This document shows positions 1 to 5,324 of a DNA stretch of 5,324 nucleotides, piece after piece. The position numbers and the translations under genes were made by a program. The stretch is from Alphaproteobacteria bacterium (GTDB taxonomy: Bacteria > Pseudomonadota > Alphaproteobacteria > RS24), in assembly GCA_029248825.1 (NCBI GenBank), contig JAQWIP010000122.1, positions 1-5,324 of the forward strand, read 5' to 3'. Numbering within the stretch: position 1 is the stretch's first letter; every line of letters starts with the position of its first letter. Under the pieces are notes generated by a model. The model saw nothing but the letters and a program-made list of their open reading frames with translations. It had not been told where the DNA came from and searched no databases.

Positions 1-899
1 TCGGGGCGCTCGATGGGGTTCCAAATGTCATTGGCTTCGGCACAGCCGTGCAGATAAACCCAATTGCCCTCGTCAATGCCCATCTCGCGCGCTTTGCCAA
101 CCGAGGTCAGCACCACGGCCGAGGCTTGGTCGACGCGAATGACCGAATTCATATATTTGGGATACGGATAGCCGACCAGACGATTGGCATTGCTGACGGT
201 GGAAATCTCAGCCGCCGAGCGCGCCACCGGAAACCAGCTATACGGATTTTGCGCCGCCACTTCGGTGAACGGCTGCATCATCTCGCCGAGTTTTTGCATA
301 TGCGAGGGGATATCGCGGCCCAAATGATGGCGCAGCGCGTTTTCAAATATCGGATAATAATTCACCGGATAGTAAAGCCCATGGCGCCGCTCGACCGGCA
401 GGCAGCCGTTTTTCTCGACGCCCACTTCTTCGCGCGGGCCCTCAATTTGGTCGTTCCAGCCTGGCTTATCCGAGAAATCTAGCCCCTGCCCCAGCACGCG
501 CATAATCGAGCCAAGCCCCTCGCCGCCCACCAGCAGCGCCGTGCCAACCGCGCCTTTGGAGATGCGCTCAGCCAATTCATTAATCATCATTTGCGGAGAA
601 TTACCGCCGGTCGCTGCAACCAAAGCTTGCGTCGGCGCTAAATCCAAATCGCGCGCCACGCTGAGGCCGATGTTATTATACCGCCCGATGGGCAAATTCG
701 CGCCCTCGGGCGAGTCGGTAACAAACCGAATGCCCGCCACCGTATCGATGTTTTCCTTCACCGCGCCGCCAGCATCGCGAAGCGCCGCCTCCGCCGCTTG
801 TGTAAGCAGCGCCAAAGGCGACTTCAGCTTTTCAACGTCTTTTTCTTTTTGCAGCGTTAGGCCTGTGCCAATTAAAATCGGGGTATTGTCGTTCACCAT
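1..899 (-). CDS. Thiolase-like protein (acetyl-CoA acetyltransferase / TLP1-type), partial, 3' end outside window
   Basis: An open frame runs without a stop from ATG at 899-897 to the window edge, giving 299 codons. The start is supported by AGGAAAGAG about five bases upstream. The N-terminus (PILIGTG, then a helix ending ALRDAGG) and the ALLVGGEG strand at 121-128 have the layout of a thiolase N-terminal domain. The later blocks RRHGLYYPVNYYPIFENALR (171-190), NPYSWFP (218-224), YPYPKYMN (244-251) and WVYLHG (280-285) are typical of proteins annotated as acetyl-CoA acetyltransferase and related to mycobacterial thiolase-like protein type 1. These are usually about 500 residues long, with an added C-terminal OB-like domain. 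Where thiolases carry the nucleophilic cysteine, this protein reads ATGGNSPQ (96-103). The only visible cysteines are C166 and C286, so classical acyl transfer is doubtful. A role in acyl-CoA or lipid binding or metabolism is inferred. It is divergent from glnB. Confidence 0.8.
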   Translation of the reverse strand, partial: MVNDNTPILIGTGLTLQKEKDVEKLKSPLALLTQAAEAALRDAGGAVKENIDTVAGIRFVTDSPEGANLPIGRYNNIGLSVARDLDLAPTQALVAATGGNSPQMMINELAERISKGAVGTALLVGGEGLGSIMRVLGQGLDFSDKPGWNDQIEGPREEVGVEKNGCLPVERRHGLYYPVNYYPIFENALRHHLGRDIPSHMQKLGEMMQPFTEVAAQNPYSWFPVARSAAEISTVSNANRLVGYPYPKYMNSVIRVDQASAVVLTSVGKAREMGIDEGNWVYLHGCAEANDIWNPIERP

Positions 900-1018
900 G
901 ATATCTCTTTCCTATAAGGCTTACCTTGGCCGAGAGTTTAAGGCGGCTTTGTTCGGGTTCAAGCGAATAATGCAAATCTTGGCTTTCGCCTCGCCCTGCC
1001 GCGCCCCGCCTCTGTTTA

Positions 1019-1035
1019 TGCCGCATATTTAGGCA
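1019..1035. promoter_or_regulatory. Candidate NtrC-binding site upstream of glnB
   Basis: TGCCGCATATTTAGGCA has the TGC-N11-GCA symmetry of NtrC boxes, with four-base arms TGCC/GGCA. Its centre is about 106 bases upstream of the start site predicted from the sigma-54 promoter, which is a usual distance for an enhancer-binding activator. The inner bases do not match the enteric consensus well, and a short dyad like this can arise by chance, so this is a candidate only. Confidence 0.35.
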
Positions 1036-1044
1036 TCTGCCTAA
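1029..1044. repeat. Perfect inverted repeat, 7-base arms
   Basis: TTAGGCATCTGCCTAA has 7-base perfect arms around a 2-base centre and overlaps the right arm of the candidate NtrC box. It is followed by TTTTT (1045-1049), so as RNA it could resemble a small rightward terminator, but no rightward gene lies before it. An operator or part of a tandem activator site is more plausible. Confidence 0.5.
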
Positions 1045-1058
1045 TTTTTCACCACATC

Positions 1059-1072
1059 GGCGCTATGGCGCC
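1059..1072. repeat. Short inverted repeat GGCGC-N4-GCGCC
   Basis: A 5-base GC-rich dyad, GGCGC TATG GCGCC, lies between the 1029-1044 palindrome and the sigma-54 promoter, about 67 bases before the predicted transcription start. It could be a protein-binding site. It is short enough to be chance in GC-rich DNA. Confidence 0.3.
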
Positions 1073-1106
1073 AAACGACTCGTGTTTCTGGGCTTGCTCT
1101 GAAGTT

Positions 1107-1122
1107 TGGCACGAATATTGCA
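1107..1122 (+). promoter_or_regulatory. Sigma-54 (RpoN) promoter of glnBA
   Basis: TGGCACGAATATTGCA matches the sigma-54 consensus TGGCACG-N4-TTGCA at every defined base. The invariant GG is at 1108-1109 and GC at 1120-1121, with exactly ten bases between them. Transcription is predicted to start near 1132-1133, leaving a leader of about 23 bases that contains the glnB ribosome site. Sigma-54 promoters need an enhancer-binding activator. For a glnBA operon this is expected to be NtrC, which would raise expression under nitrogen limitation. Confidence 0.88.
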
Positions 1123-1155
1123 TAAGATTAGCAGATATCGTGCAGGAGACAGGCC

Positions 1156-1494
1156 ATGAAAAAAATTGAAGCAATCATTAAGCCGTTCAAGTTGGACGAA
1201 GTGAAAGACGCGCTGCAAGAAGCGGGCGTGCAAGGCATTACCGTGGTCGAGGCCAAAGGCTTTGGGCGCCAGAAAGGCCACACCGAATTATATCGGGGGG
1301 CCGAATATGTGGTCGACTTTTTGCCGAAGGTAAAACTCGAAGTGGTGGTCGCTGACGACCAGCTCGATGGCGCCATTGAAGCCATTAAAACCGCCGCCGA
1401 AACCGGACGTATCGGCGACGGCAAAATATTTGTTTCGGAAATTTCGCAAGCCATCCGCATCCGGACTGGCGAAACCGGCGACGAAGCCCTATAA
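1156..1494 (+). CDS. glnB: Nitrogen regulatory protein PII (GlnB)
   Basis: A 112-residue protein, the normal PII length. PII is a cytoplasmic trimer that reads 2-oxoglutarate, ATP/ADP and, through uridylylation, glutamine status. It passes this to NtrB and to the adenylyltransferase acting on GlnA. The T-loop (about 37-55) contains YRGAEY with the uridylylation tyrosine at Y51. The C-terminal signature TGRIGDGKIF (83-92), including K90, and the basic residues R101 and R103 are the nucleotide-binding elements. D54 fits the GlnB rather than the GlnK paralogue, as does the linkage to glnA and the absence of amtB. The start is fixed by AGGAG at 1144-1148, seven bases before ATG. The gene lies just behind a sigma-54 promoter and 48 bases before glnA, so the two are very probably co-transcribed. 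No residue expected of a working PII is missing. Confidence 0.97.
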   Translation: MKKIEAIIKPFKLDEVKDALQEAGVQGITVVEAKGFGRQKGHTELYRGAEYVVDFLPKVKLEVVVADDQLDGAIEAIKTAAETGRIGDGKIFVSEISQAIRIRTGETGDEAL

Positions 1495-1542
1495 GACGCT
1501 TAACTAAGTTCAGATTCACTGACTAATTTTTGGAGATTACAC

Positions 1543-2952
1543 ATGTCAGATGCAGCTACCGTTCAAAAAATGATCAAGGACCATGAGGTCCAATATGTCG
1601 ACGTTCGCTTTACCGACCCGCGCGGGAAAATGCAGCATTTGACCCTCGACATCGACCTTGTCGATGATGATTTCTTCGCTGAAGGCACCATGTTCGACGG
1701 TTCGTCGATTGCGGGCTGGAAAGCCATTAACGAGTCCGACATGGTGTTGATGCCAGATTGCTCCACCGCGCGCCTCGACCCTTTCTACGCACAACAAACG
1801 CTGACTTTGTTCTGCGATGTGCTAGAGCCAAATTCGCGCAATGCTTACAACCGCGACCCCCGCTCCACCTCGCTGCGGGCGGAAGAATATTTGAAATCAA
1901 CGGGCATTGGCGACACAATTTTCTTCGGCCCAGAAGCTGAATTCTTTGTGTTTGACGACGTTCGTTTCTCGAACGAGCCTTACAACACAGGCTTCGCCCT
2001 CGACAGCGTAGAGCTGCCAGACAACTCCGGCACCGAATATGAAGCCGGCAACATGGGTCACCGCCCACGCACCAAGGGTGGCTATTTCCCCGTCAACCCA
2101 ATCGATAGCGGCCAAGACCTTCGCGGCGAAATGCTCGGCGTGATGAAAGACATGGGGCTAAAAGTTGAGAAGCATCACCACGAAGTGGCTGCCGCTCAGC
2201 ATGAATTGGGTCTGAAATTCGGCACGATGACCAGCATCGCCGATGACCTGCAATTGTATAAATATGTGGTTCACAATGTGGCGCATGCGTATGGCAAATC
2301 CGCCACCTTTATGCCAAAGCCAGTGGCTGGCGATAATGGCACAGGCATGCACTGTCACCAGTCGATTTGGAAAGACGGCAAGCCGCTTTTCGCTGGCGAC
2401 AAATATGCTGATTTGAGCCAAGACTGCTTGTATTACATCGGCGGCATCATCAAACATGCGCGCGCCTTGAACGCGCTAACCAATCCGTCGACCAACTCTT
2501 ACAAGCGCCTCATCCCTGGTTTTGAAGCGCCGGTTCTTTTGGCCTATTCGGCGCGCAACCGCTCCGCTTCTTGCCGCATTCCATTTGCCACATCGGCACC
2601 TGGCAAGCGCGTGGAAATTCGTTTCCCAGATCCAACCGCCAACCCATATCTCGCCTTCACCGCGATGTTGATGGCGGGTCTCGACGGCATTGAAAACAAA
2701 ATCGATCCGGGCGATGCCATGGATAAAGATTTGTACGAATTGCCACCAGAAGAGCTGGCCAATGTCCCACAGGTTTGTGGTTCCTTGCGCGAAGCTCTGG
2801 TAGCTCTCGACCAAGACCGTGACTTCCTGAAAAAAGGCAATGTCATGGACGACGACCAAATCGATGCCTATCTGGAACTGAAGTGGGAAGAAGTCTATCG
2901 CTTCGAACATGCCCCTCACCCAGTCGAATTCGACATGTATTACAGCGTCTAA
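1543..2952 (+). CDS. glnA: Type I glutamine synthetase (GlnA)
   Basis: A 469-residue protein, the length of bacterial type I (GSI-beta) glutamine synthetase. The enzyme makes glutamine from glutamate, ammonia and ATP in the cytoplasm, normally as a dodecamer. The beta-grasp N-terminal domain includes the active-site loop FDGSSIAGW (51-59, with D52). The catalytic domain shows metal and substrate ligands E131 and E133 in GPEAEFFVFD, E214 and E221, H270 in GTGMHCH, the flap glutamate E328 in GFEAP, and arginines R322, R340, R345 and R360. Y398 in DKDLYELPPEE is the adenylylation site of enzymes controlled by GlnE, so the enzyme can probably be switched off covalently. The ribosome site is GGAG at 1532-1535, seven bases before ATG. 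I see no separate promoter in the 48-base gap after glnB. A hairpin terminator follows the stop. All key residues are present, so the gene looks intact. Confidence 0.98.
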   Translation: MSDAATVQKMIKDHEVQYVDVRFTDPRGKMQHLTLDIDLVDDDFFAEGTMFDGSSIAGWKAINESDMVLMPDCSTARLDPFYAQQTLTLFCDVLEPNSRNAYNRDPRSTSLRAEEYLKSTGIGDTIFFGPEAEFFVFDDVRFSNEPYNTGFALDSVELPDNSGTEYEAGNMGHRPRTKGGYFPVNPIDSGQDLRGEMLGVMKDMGLKVEKHHHEVAAAQHELGLKFGTMTSIADDLQLYKYVVHNVAHAYGKSATFMPKPVAGDNGTGMHCHQSIWKDGKPLFAGDKYADLSQDCLYYIGGIIKHARALNALTNPSTNSYKRLIPGFEAPVLLAYSARNRSASCRIPFATSAPGKRVEIRFPDPTANPYLAFTAMLMAGLDGIENKIDPGDAMDKDLYELPPEELANVPQVCGSLREALVALDQDRDFLKKGNVMDDDQIDAYLELKWEEVYRFEHAPHPVEFDMYYSV

Positions 2953-2996
2953 AGACGACACGAAATGCGGGTGCGTTCCACGACGCGCTCACAGGG

Positions 2997-3030
2997 CGGC
3001 TCCTCAGCAATGAGGGGCCGTTTGTCGTTT
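2997..3030 (+). terminator. Rho-independent terminator of glnBA
   Basis: A ten-base-pair stem, CGGCTCCTCA/TGAGGGGCCG with one T:G wobble, closes a GCAA tetraloop (3007-3010) and is followed by a broken T-tract, TTTGTCGTTT. It begins 44 bases after the glnA stop. The convergent minus-strand gene ends 21 bases to its right, so the hairpin may also act on that transcript, but no T-tract follows it on the minus strand. Confidence 0.8.
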
Positions 3031-3040
3031 GGGGGAAAGT

Positions 3041-3880
3041 TTACTGGTAAAAATTAGGCGCTTTTTTCAGCGTGCGAGCCAGTTCCATATCATGCTCAAT
3101 CCACAAAGTGGCGCCCGTCTCGGCCAGCAGAGCCTCGACTTTTTCCATGGCCTCGCGCGTATCCTCAGCGTCATGATTGAACACCGGAACAGACTTTAGC
3201 TGGCGCGACATTTGAAAATGATACAGGTCGCCAGAGAGCAGCAGTTTGCCAGTTTTTTTCATATCCAACAGCAAAGCCATATGGCCTGGCGTATGACCTG
3301 GCGCGGAAATAAGCTTCACTTTGCCATCGCCAAACACATCGTGGTCGCCATCGAGGATTTGCGTCTTGGCCGTTTCTAACGCGGCATAATAGTCTGGCAC
3401 GAAAGCCGGATTGGCCTTCTCGCCAAACGCCACCTCATGCTCGCTGCGCTGCACAAACCACGTGGAGCCAGCGAATAAATTCGCCGCGCCGATATGGTCA
3501 AAATGCAAATGCGAGAGCGCGATATAATCGACCTCGGCTGGCGTCAGCCCAATCTCGGCCAATTGGTCAACCAGCGAGACTTCATATTCGAGATAGGCGC
3601 CAGGTAGGCTTTCAATATCGACTTTCCCCGCGCCCACAATGGCGAGCGGCAGGCCCGCCTCCCACAACATGGTTTTGCCTTTATGTTGCAGGAGGTAGCA
3701 CGGCACGAACAACGTTCGCACGGGCGTGTCGTCATTGGTCAGGCCAAAGCCCGCGACATCTTTTAGCGTCAGCGAGCCGCAATCCATGACAAACAATTTT
3801 GGACCCGAACTTTGCGGGCTACAGGCGGCAATAAATCCTGCCACGGCCAGCCCGATGAGACGTTTCCAAGGGTTTGTCAT
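3041..3880 (-). CDS. Lipoprotein metallo-beta-lactamase-fold hydrolase, N-acyl homoserine lactonase-like
   Basis: A 279-residue protein. The N-terminus is a lipoprotein signal: basic residues K6 and R7, a hydrophobic stretch (8-19) and a lipobox IAAC with the lipidated cysteine at C20. Ser at +2 suggests the outer membrane, with the enzyme facing the periplasm or the outside. The mature part is a metallo-beta-lactamase fold. Its dinuclear metal site is complete: SHLHFDH gives H124, H126, D128 and H129, then H196 (PGHTPGH), D218 (SGDLYHF) and H263 (WIEHD). The spacing matches AHL lactonases such as AiiA, and relatives are often annotated as N-acyl homoserine lactonase family. The tyrosine three residues after the bridging aspartate of AiiA is not matched; Y220 is at +2. 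Lactone or ester hydrolysis is inferred and the substrate is unknown. GAGAGG at 3892-3887, six bases before ATG, supports the start. It lies 15 bases after the flavin reductase gene, probably in one operon. Confidence 0.85.
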   Translation of the reverse strand: MTNPWKRLIGLAVAGFIAACSPQSSGPKLFVMDCGSLTLKDVAGFGLTNDDTPVRTLFVPCYLLQHKGKTMLWEAGLPLAIVGAGKVDIESLPGAYLEYEVSLVDQLAEIGLTPAEVDYIALSHLHFDHIGAANLFAGSTWFVQRSEHEVAFGEKANPAFVPDYYAALETAKTQILDGDHDVFGDGKVKLISAPGHTPGHMALLLDMKKTGKLLLSGDLYHFQMSRQLKSVPVFNHDAEDTREAMEKVEALLAETGATLWIEHDMELARTLKKAPNFYQ

Positions 3881-3895
3881 AAATATCCTCTCGGG

Positions 3896-5224
3896 CTATT
3901 TGCCCTGCCAATAAGCGTTATAGGCCGCAGCCGCTTTTTTCTCTTCCGATTGGTAGCTGGTAAAAGCTTTGAACACGCCAAGCTCAAGGTTTGGCTCTTC
4001 CCCGCGCCCCATTCTCAGAAGTTGAAGGCACCACCAGCCTTGTTGTCCCCAGCCGTTGAGGGCTGCAAACAGACGGAAAGGCGAGTTCAATCCCAAAATC
4101 GGGCGCAAGAATTTTGGCCCAATTTCCATGCTTTTTTCAAAGATAGTGGTGGTATCCACTTCGCCCGACATCAACTTATTGACCACATGTGTGTCGACAC
4201 AAAGCGGACGCCCCATGCCCACCATATCGCAAGCGTCGGAGCCTAAAGCCGCATCCATACCGGCGCGCGAGCGGAAGCCGCCCGTCACCATCATTGGGCC
4301 TTCAAACACTTTGCGAATGTCTTTGGCATAATCGAGGAAATAGGCTTCGCGTGCCACGGTGCTTTCGCGCAAGGCTTCGGCGCGGTCTGGGTTAAGCGTC
4401 AAATTATCTAGCCCGACGAGTTTGGGCTGCTCATAAGTGCCGCCCGAAACCTCCAAAAGGTCGAGCCCTTCGTCGTTCAACCATTTGGCGACTTGAATAG
4501 ATTCCTTATGCGTGAAACCACCCTTTTGAAAATCGGCCGAGTTGAGCTTCAAAGACACAGGGAATTTTTTACCCACGGCTTTGCGAACCGCGCGCAGCGT
4601 TTCGAGCAGCAAGCGCGCACGATTTTCGAGACTACCGCCCCATTTATCGTCGCGCGTATTAATATCTGGCGACAGAAACTCGGAAATCAAATAGCCGTGC
4701 GCGCCATGAATTTGCACGCCCGTAAAACCGGTTTCCTTGGCGGTTTTCGCCGCATGGGCAAACCGTTTGATGACATCGAGAATTTCTTCGTGCGTCAGCG
4801 GGCGCGGTTTGCCAAAGGCGGCGCCTGGCATTTGCAATTGCACATCGCTTGGCCCGACAGGTGTGGGCGCGACAGCGGCTGGCGTTTGACGCCCGGCGTG
4901 CGAGATTTGCATCCACAGATGCGTATTGTTTTTCGTGCCGGCTTTGGCATAGGCCTTCAGGCTGGCCAATTGCGCTTTGGTTTGCTTGCCTTCGATCACC
5001 ACATTGCCCGGGCGCTCGAGATAGCGATGGTCGATTTGCACATTGCCCGTCAGCAAAATACCCGCGCCGCCCTCAGCCCAACGGCCATAAAGGGTTTTAT
5101 GTTTCTTCGTCGCCCGATTGCGCTCATCAGCCAGACCCTCGGTCATGGCAGCTTTGCAAATGCGATTTTTGATTTCAACGCCGCAAGGTAGTTTCAAAGT
5201 AGACTGTATATTTACCGACACCAT
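3896..5224 (-). CDS. NADH:flavin oxidoreductase, Old Yellow Enzyme family
   Basis: A 442-residue protein with the FMN-binding TIM barrel of the Old Yellow Enzyme family, whose members reduce activated C=C bonds (enones, enoates) with NAD(P)H. Signs are NRICKAAMTEG (20-30), QISHAGRQ (106-113), the family signature HGAHGYLISEFLSPDINTR (173-191) with the substrate-binding pair H173 and H176 and Y178, then DDKWGGSLENR (192-202). The phosphate-binding strands MVTGGFRS (312-319) and VGMGRPL (335-341) follow. At the usual FMN-contacting Arg/Lys on the SLKLN strand there is K226. The barrel ends near 365, and the last roughly 75 residues are a Trp-rich, helical tail. There is no iron-sulfur cluster motif and no second NAD domain, so it is not a full 2,4-dienoyl-CoA reductase. 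GGAGA at 5235-5231, six bases before ATG, supports the start. It is the first gene of a probable operon with the lactonase-like lipoprotein. The substrate is unknown. Confidence 0.9.
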   Translation of the reverse strand: MVSVNIQSTLKLPCGVEIKNRICKAAMTEGLADERNRATKKHKTLYGRWAEGGAGILLTGNVQIDHRYLERPGNVVIEGKQTKAQLASLKAYAKAGTKNNTHLWMQISHAGRQTPAAVAPTPVGPSDVQLQMPGAAFGKPRPLTHEEILDVIKRFAHAAKTAKETGFTGVQIHGAHGYLISEFLSPDINTRDDKWGGSLENRARLLLETLRAVRKAVGKKFPVSLKLNSADFQKGGFTHKESIQVAKWLNDEGLDLLEVSGGTYEQPKLVGLDNLTLNPDRAEALRESTVAREAYFLDYAKDIRKVFEGPMMVTGGFRSRAGMDAALGSDACDMVGMGRPLCVDTHVVNKLMSGEVDTTTIFEKSMEIGPKFLRPILGLNSPFRLFAALNGWGQQGWWCLQLLRMGRGEEPNLELGVFKAFTSYQSEEKKAAAAYNAYWQGK

Positions 5225-5296
5225 TTAGTTTCTCCAAAATTTTAACTGTGGGCTACACTAACCACTGATTCGATAAGTTCAAGTGTGGAGTGCCCC
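5225..5296. promoter_or_regulatory. Divergent promoter region between the flavin reductase and a rightward gene
   Basis: These 72 bases separate two divergent starts and carry a ribosome site at each end: GGAGA on the minus strand and GTGGAG on the plus strand. TTGAAC on the minus strand (5281-5276) could be a -35 element, but no good -10 follows at the right distance. A loose dyad GTGG-N10-CCAC lies near 5249-5266. The promoters and any operator must be in this short stretch, but I cannot place them with confidence. Confidence 0.4.
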
Positions 5297-5324
5297 ATGG
5301 CATCGGAAGACCTATTCAGCGATA
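5297..5324 (+). CDS. Start of a divergent rightward gene, partial (nine codons), function unknown
   Basis: ATG at 5297 is preceded by GTGGAG (5285-5290) at a six-base spacing and opens a frame reading MASEDLFSD up to the window edge. The ribosome site and the divergent arrangement make a real gene likely. Nine residues are too few to assign a family. A regulator of the neighbouring flavin reductase operon is one possibility by position only. Confidence 0.45.

Larger units (their letters stand above)
900..1155. promoter_or_regulatory. Divergent intergenic region between the thiolase-like gene and glnB
   Basis: This 256-base region has no convincing gene; the short frames crossing it lack homology signs and ribosome sites. 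The right half carries the sigma-54 promoter of glnB and, upstream of it, three short inverted repeats between 1019 and 1072. The left part must hold the promoter of the leftward thiolase-like gene. I see no clear -35/-10 pair there; TTGAAC on the minus strand near 957-962 is a weak candidate only. Confidence 0.7.

Noticed and set aside
48..482. A rightward open frame of 144 codons
   Set aside because: It is antisense to the thiolase-like gene, and its Arg/His/Ala-rich composition is typical of shadow frames.
832..1026. A leftward 64-codon frame in the glnB upstream region
   Set aside because: It overlaps the start of the thiolase-like gene out of frame, has a strongly basic composition and lacks a good ribosome site.
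541..1032. A rightward open frame of 163 codons overlapping the thiolase-like gene
   Set aside because: It lies mostly antisense to the well-supported leftward thiolase-like frame, has no ribosome site and shows no recognisable motifs.
1495..1542. A possible separate glnA promoter or attenuator in the glnB-glnA gap
   Set aside because: The 48 bases show only the glnA ribosome site, with no sigma-54 match, clear -35/-10 pair or stable hairpin.
2476..2961. A leftward open frame of 161 codons
   Set aside because: It is antisense to the C-terminal half of glnA, which is conserved throughout. It has no motif and no sign of expression.
2970..2990. A weak dyad GCGT-N6-ACGC just before the terminator
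   Set aside because: Four-base arms are within chance expectation, and the stronger hairpin at 2997-3020 explains termination.
4493..5191. A rightward open frame of 232 codons
   Set aside because: It is long but fully antisense to the flavin oxidoreductase, whose family motifs run through the whole opposite strand. It has no ribosome site or domain signature.

Overview
The window looks like a chromosomal segment of an alphaproteobacterium. This rests on the glnB-glnA pair with a sigma-54 promoter, on the alphaproteobacterial look of the PII and GlnA proteins, and on the mid-range GC with a thiolase-like lipid-metabolism gene alongside. I cannot name the genus from sequence alone. Coding density is high, and there are no mobile elements, tRNA or rRNA genes, or CRISPR arrays.

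Layout from left to right. (1) Positions 1-899, minus strand: the first 299 codons of a thiolase-superfamily protein of the 'acetyl-CoA acetyltransferase'/thiolase-like type 1 kind. The 3' end lies outside the window. (2) Positions 900-1155: a divergent intergenic region. It holds a near-perfect sigma-54 promoter facing right (1107-1122) and a cluster of short inverted repeats, one with the spacing of an NtrC box. (3) Positions 1156-2952, plus strand: glnB (PII signal protein) and glnA (type I glutamine synthetase), 48 bases apart and almost certainly one nitrogen-regulated operon. A strong hairpin terminator follows at 2997-3030. (4) Positions 5224-3041, minus strand, convergent with glnA: an Old Yellow Enzyme-type flavin oxidoreductase, then 15 bases later a lipoprotein metallo-beta-lactamase-fold hydrolase of the N-acyl homoserine lactonase-like family. 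They form a probable two-gene operon. (5) Positions 5225-5324: a 72-base divergent promoter region and the first nine codons of a rightward gene.

How they work together. GlnB and GlnA form the core ammonium-assimilation module. The sigma-54 promoter implies that NtrC-type activation raises both when nitrogen is short. The tyrosine uridylylated in PII (Y51) and the tyrosine adenylylated in GlnA (Y398) are both present, so the usual post-translational control is possible. The flavin reductase and lactonase-like pair is probably a small-molecule or detoxification unit with no evident link to nitrogen control; its substrate cannot be read from sequence. I do not see a clearly novel multi-gene system. 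The less ordinary points are the membrane-anchored lactonase-like enzyme coupled to an ene-reductase, the thiolase-like protein with no cysteine at the nucleophile position, and the palindrome cluster upstream of glnB.
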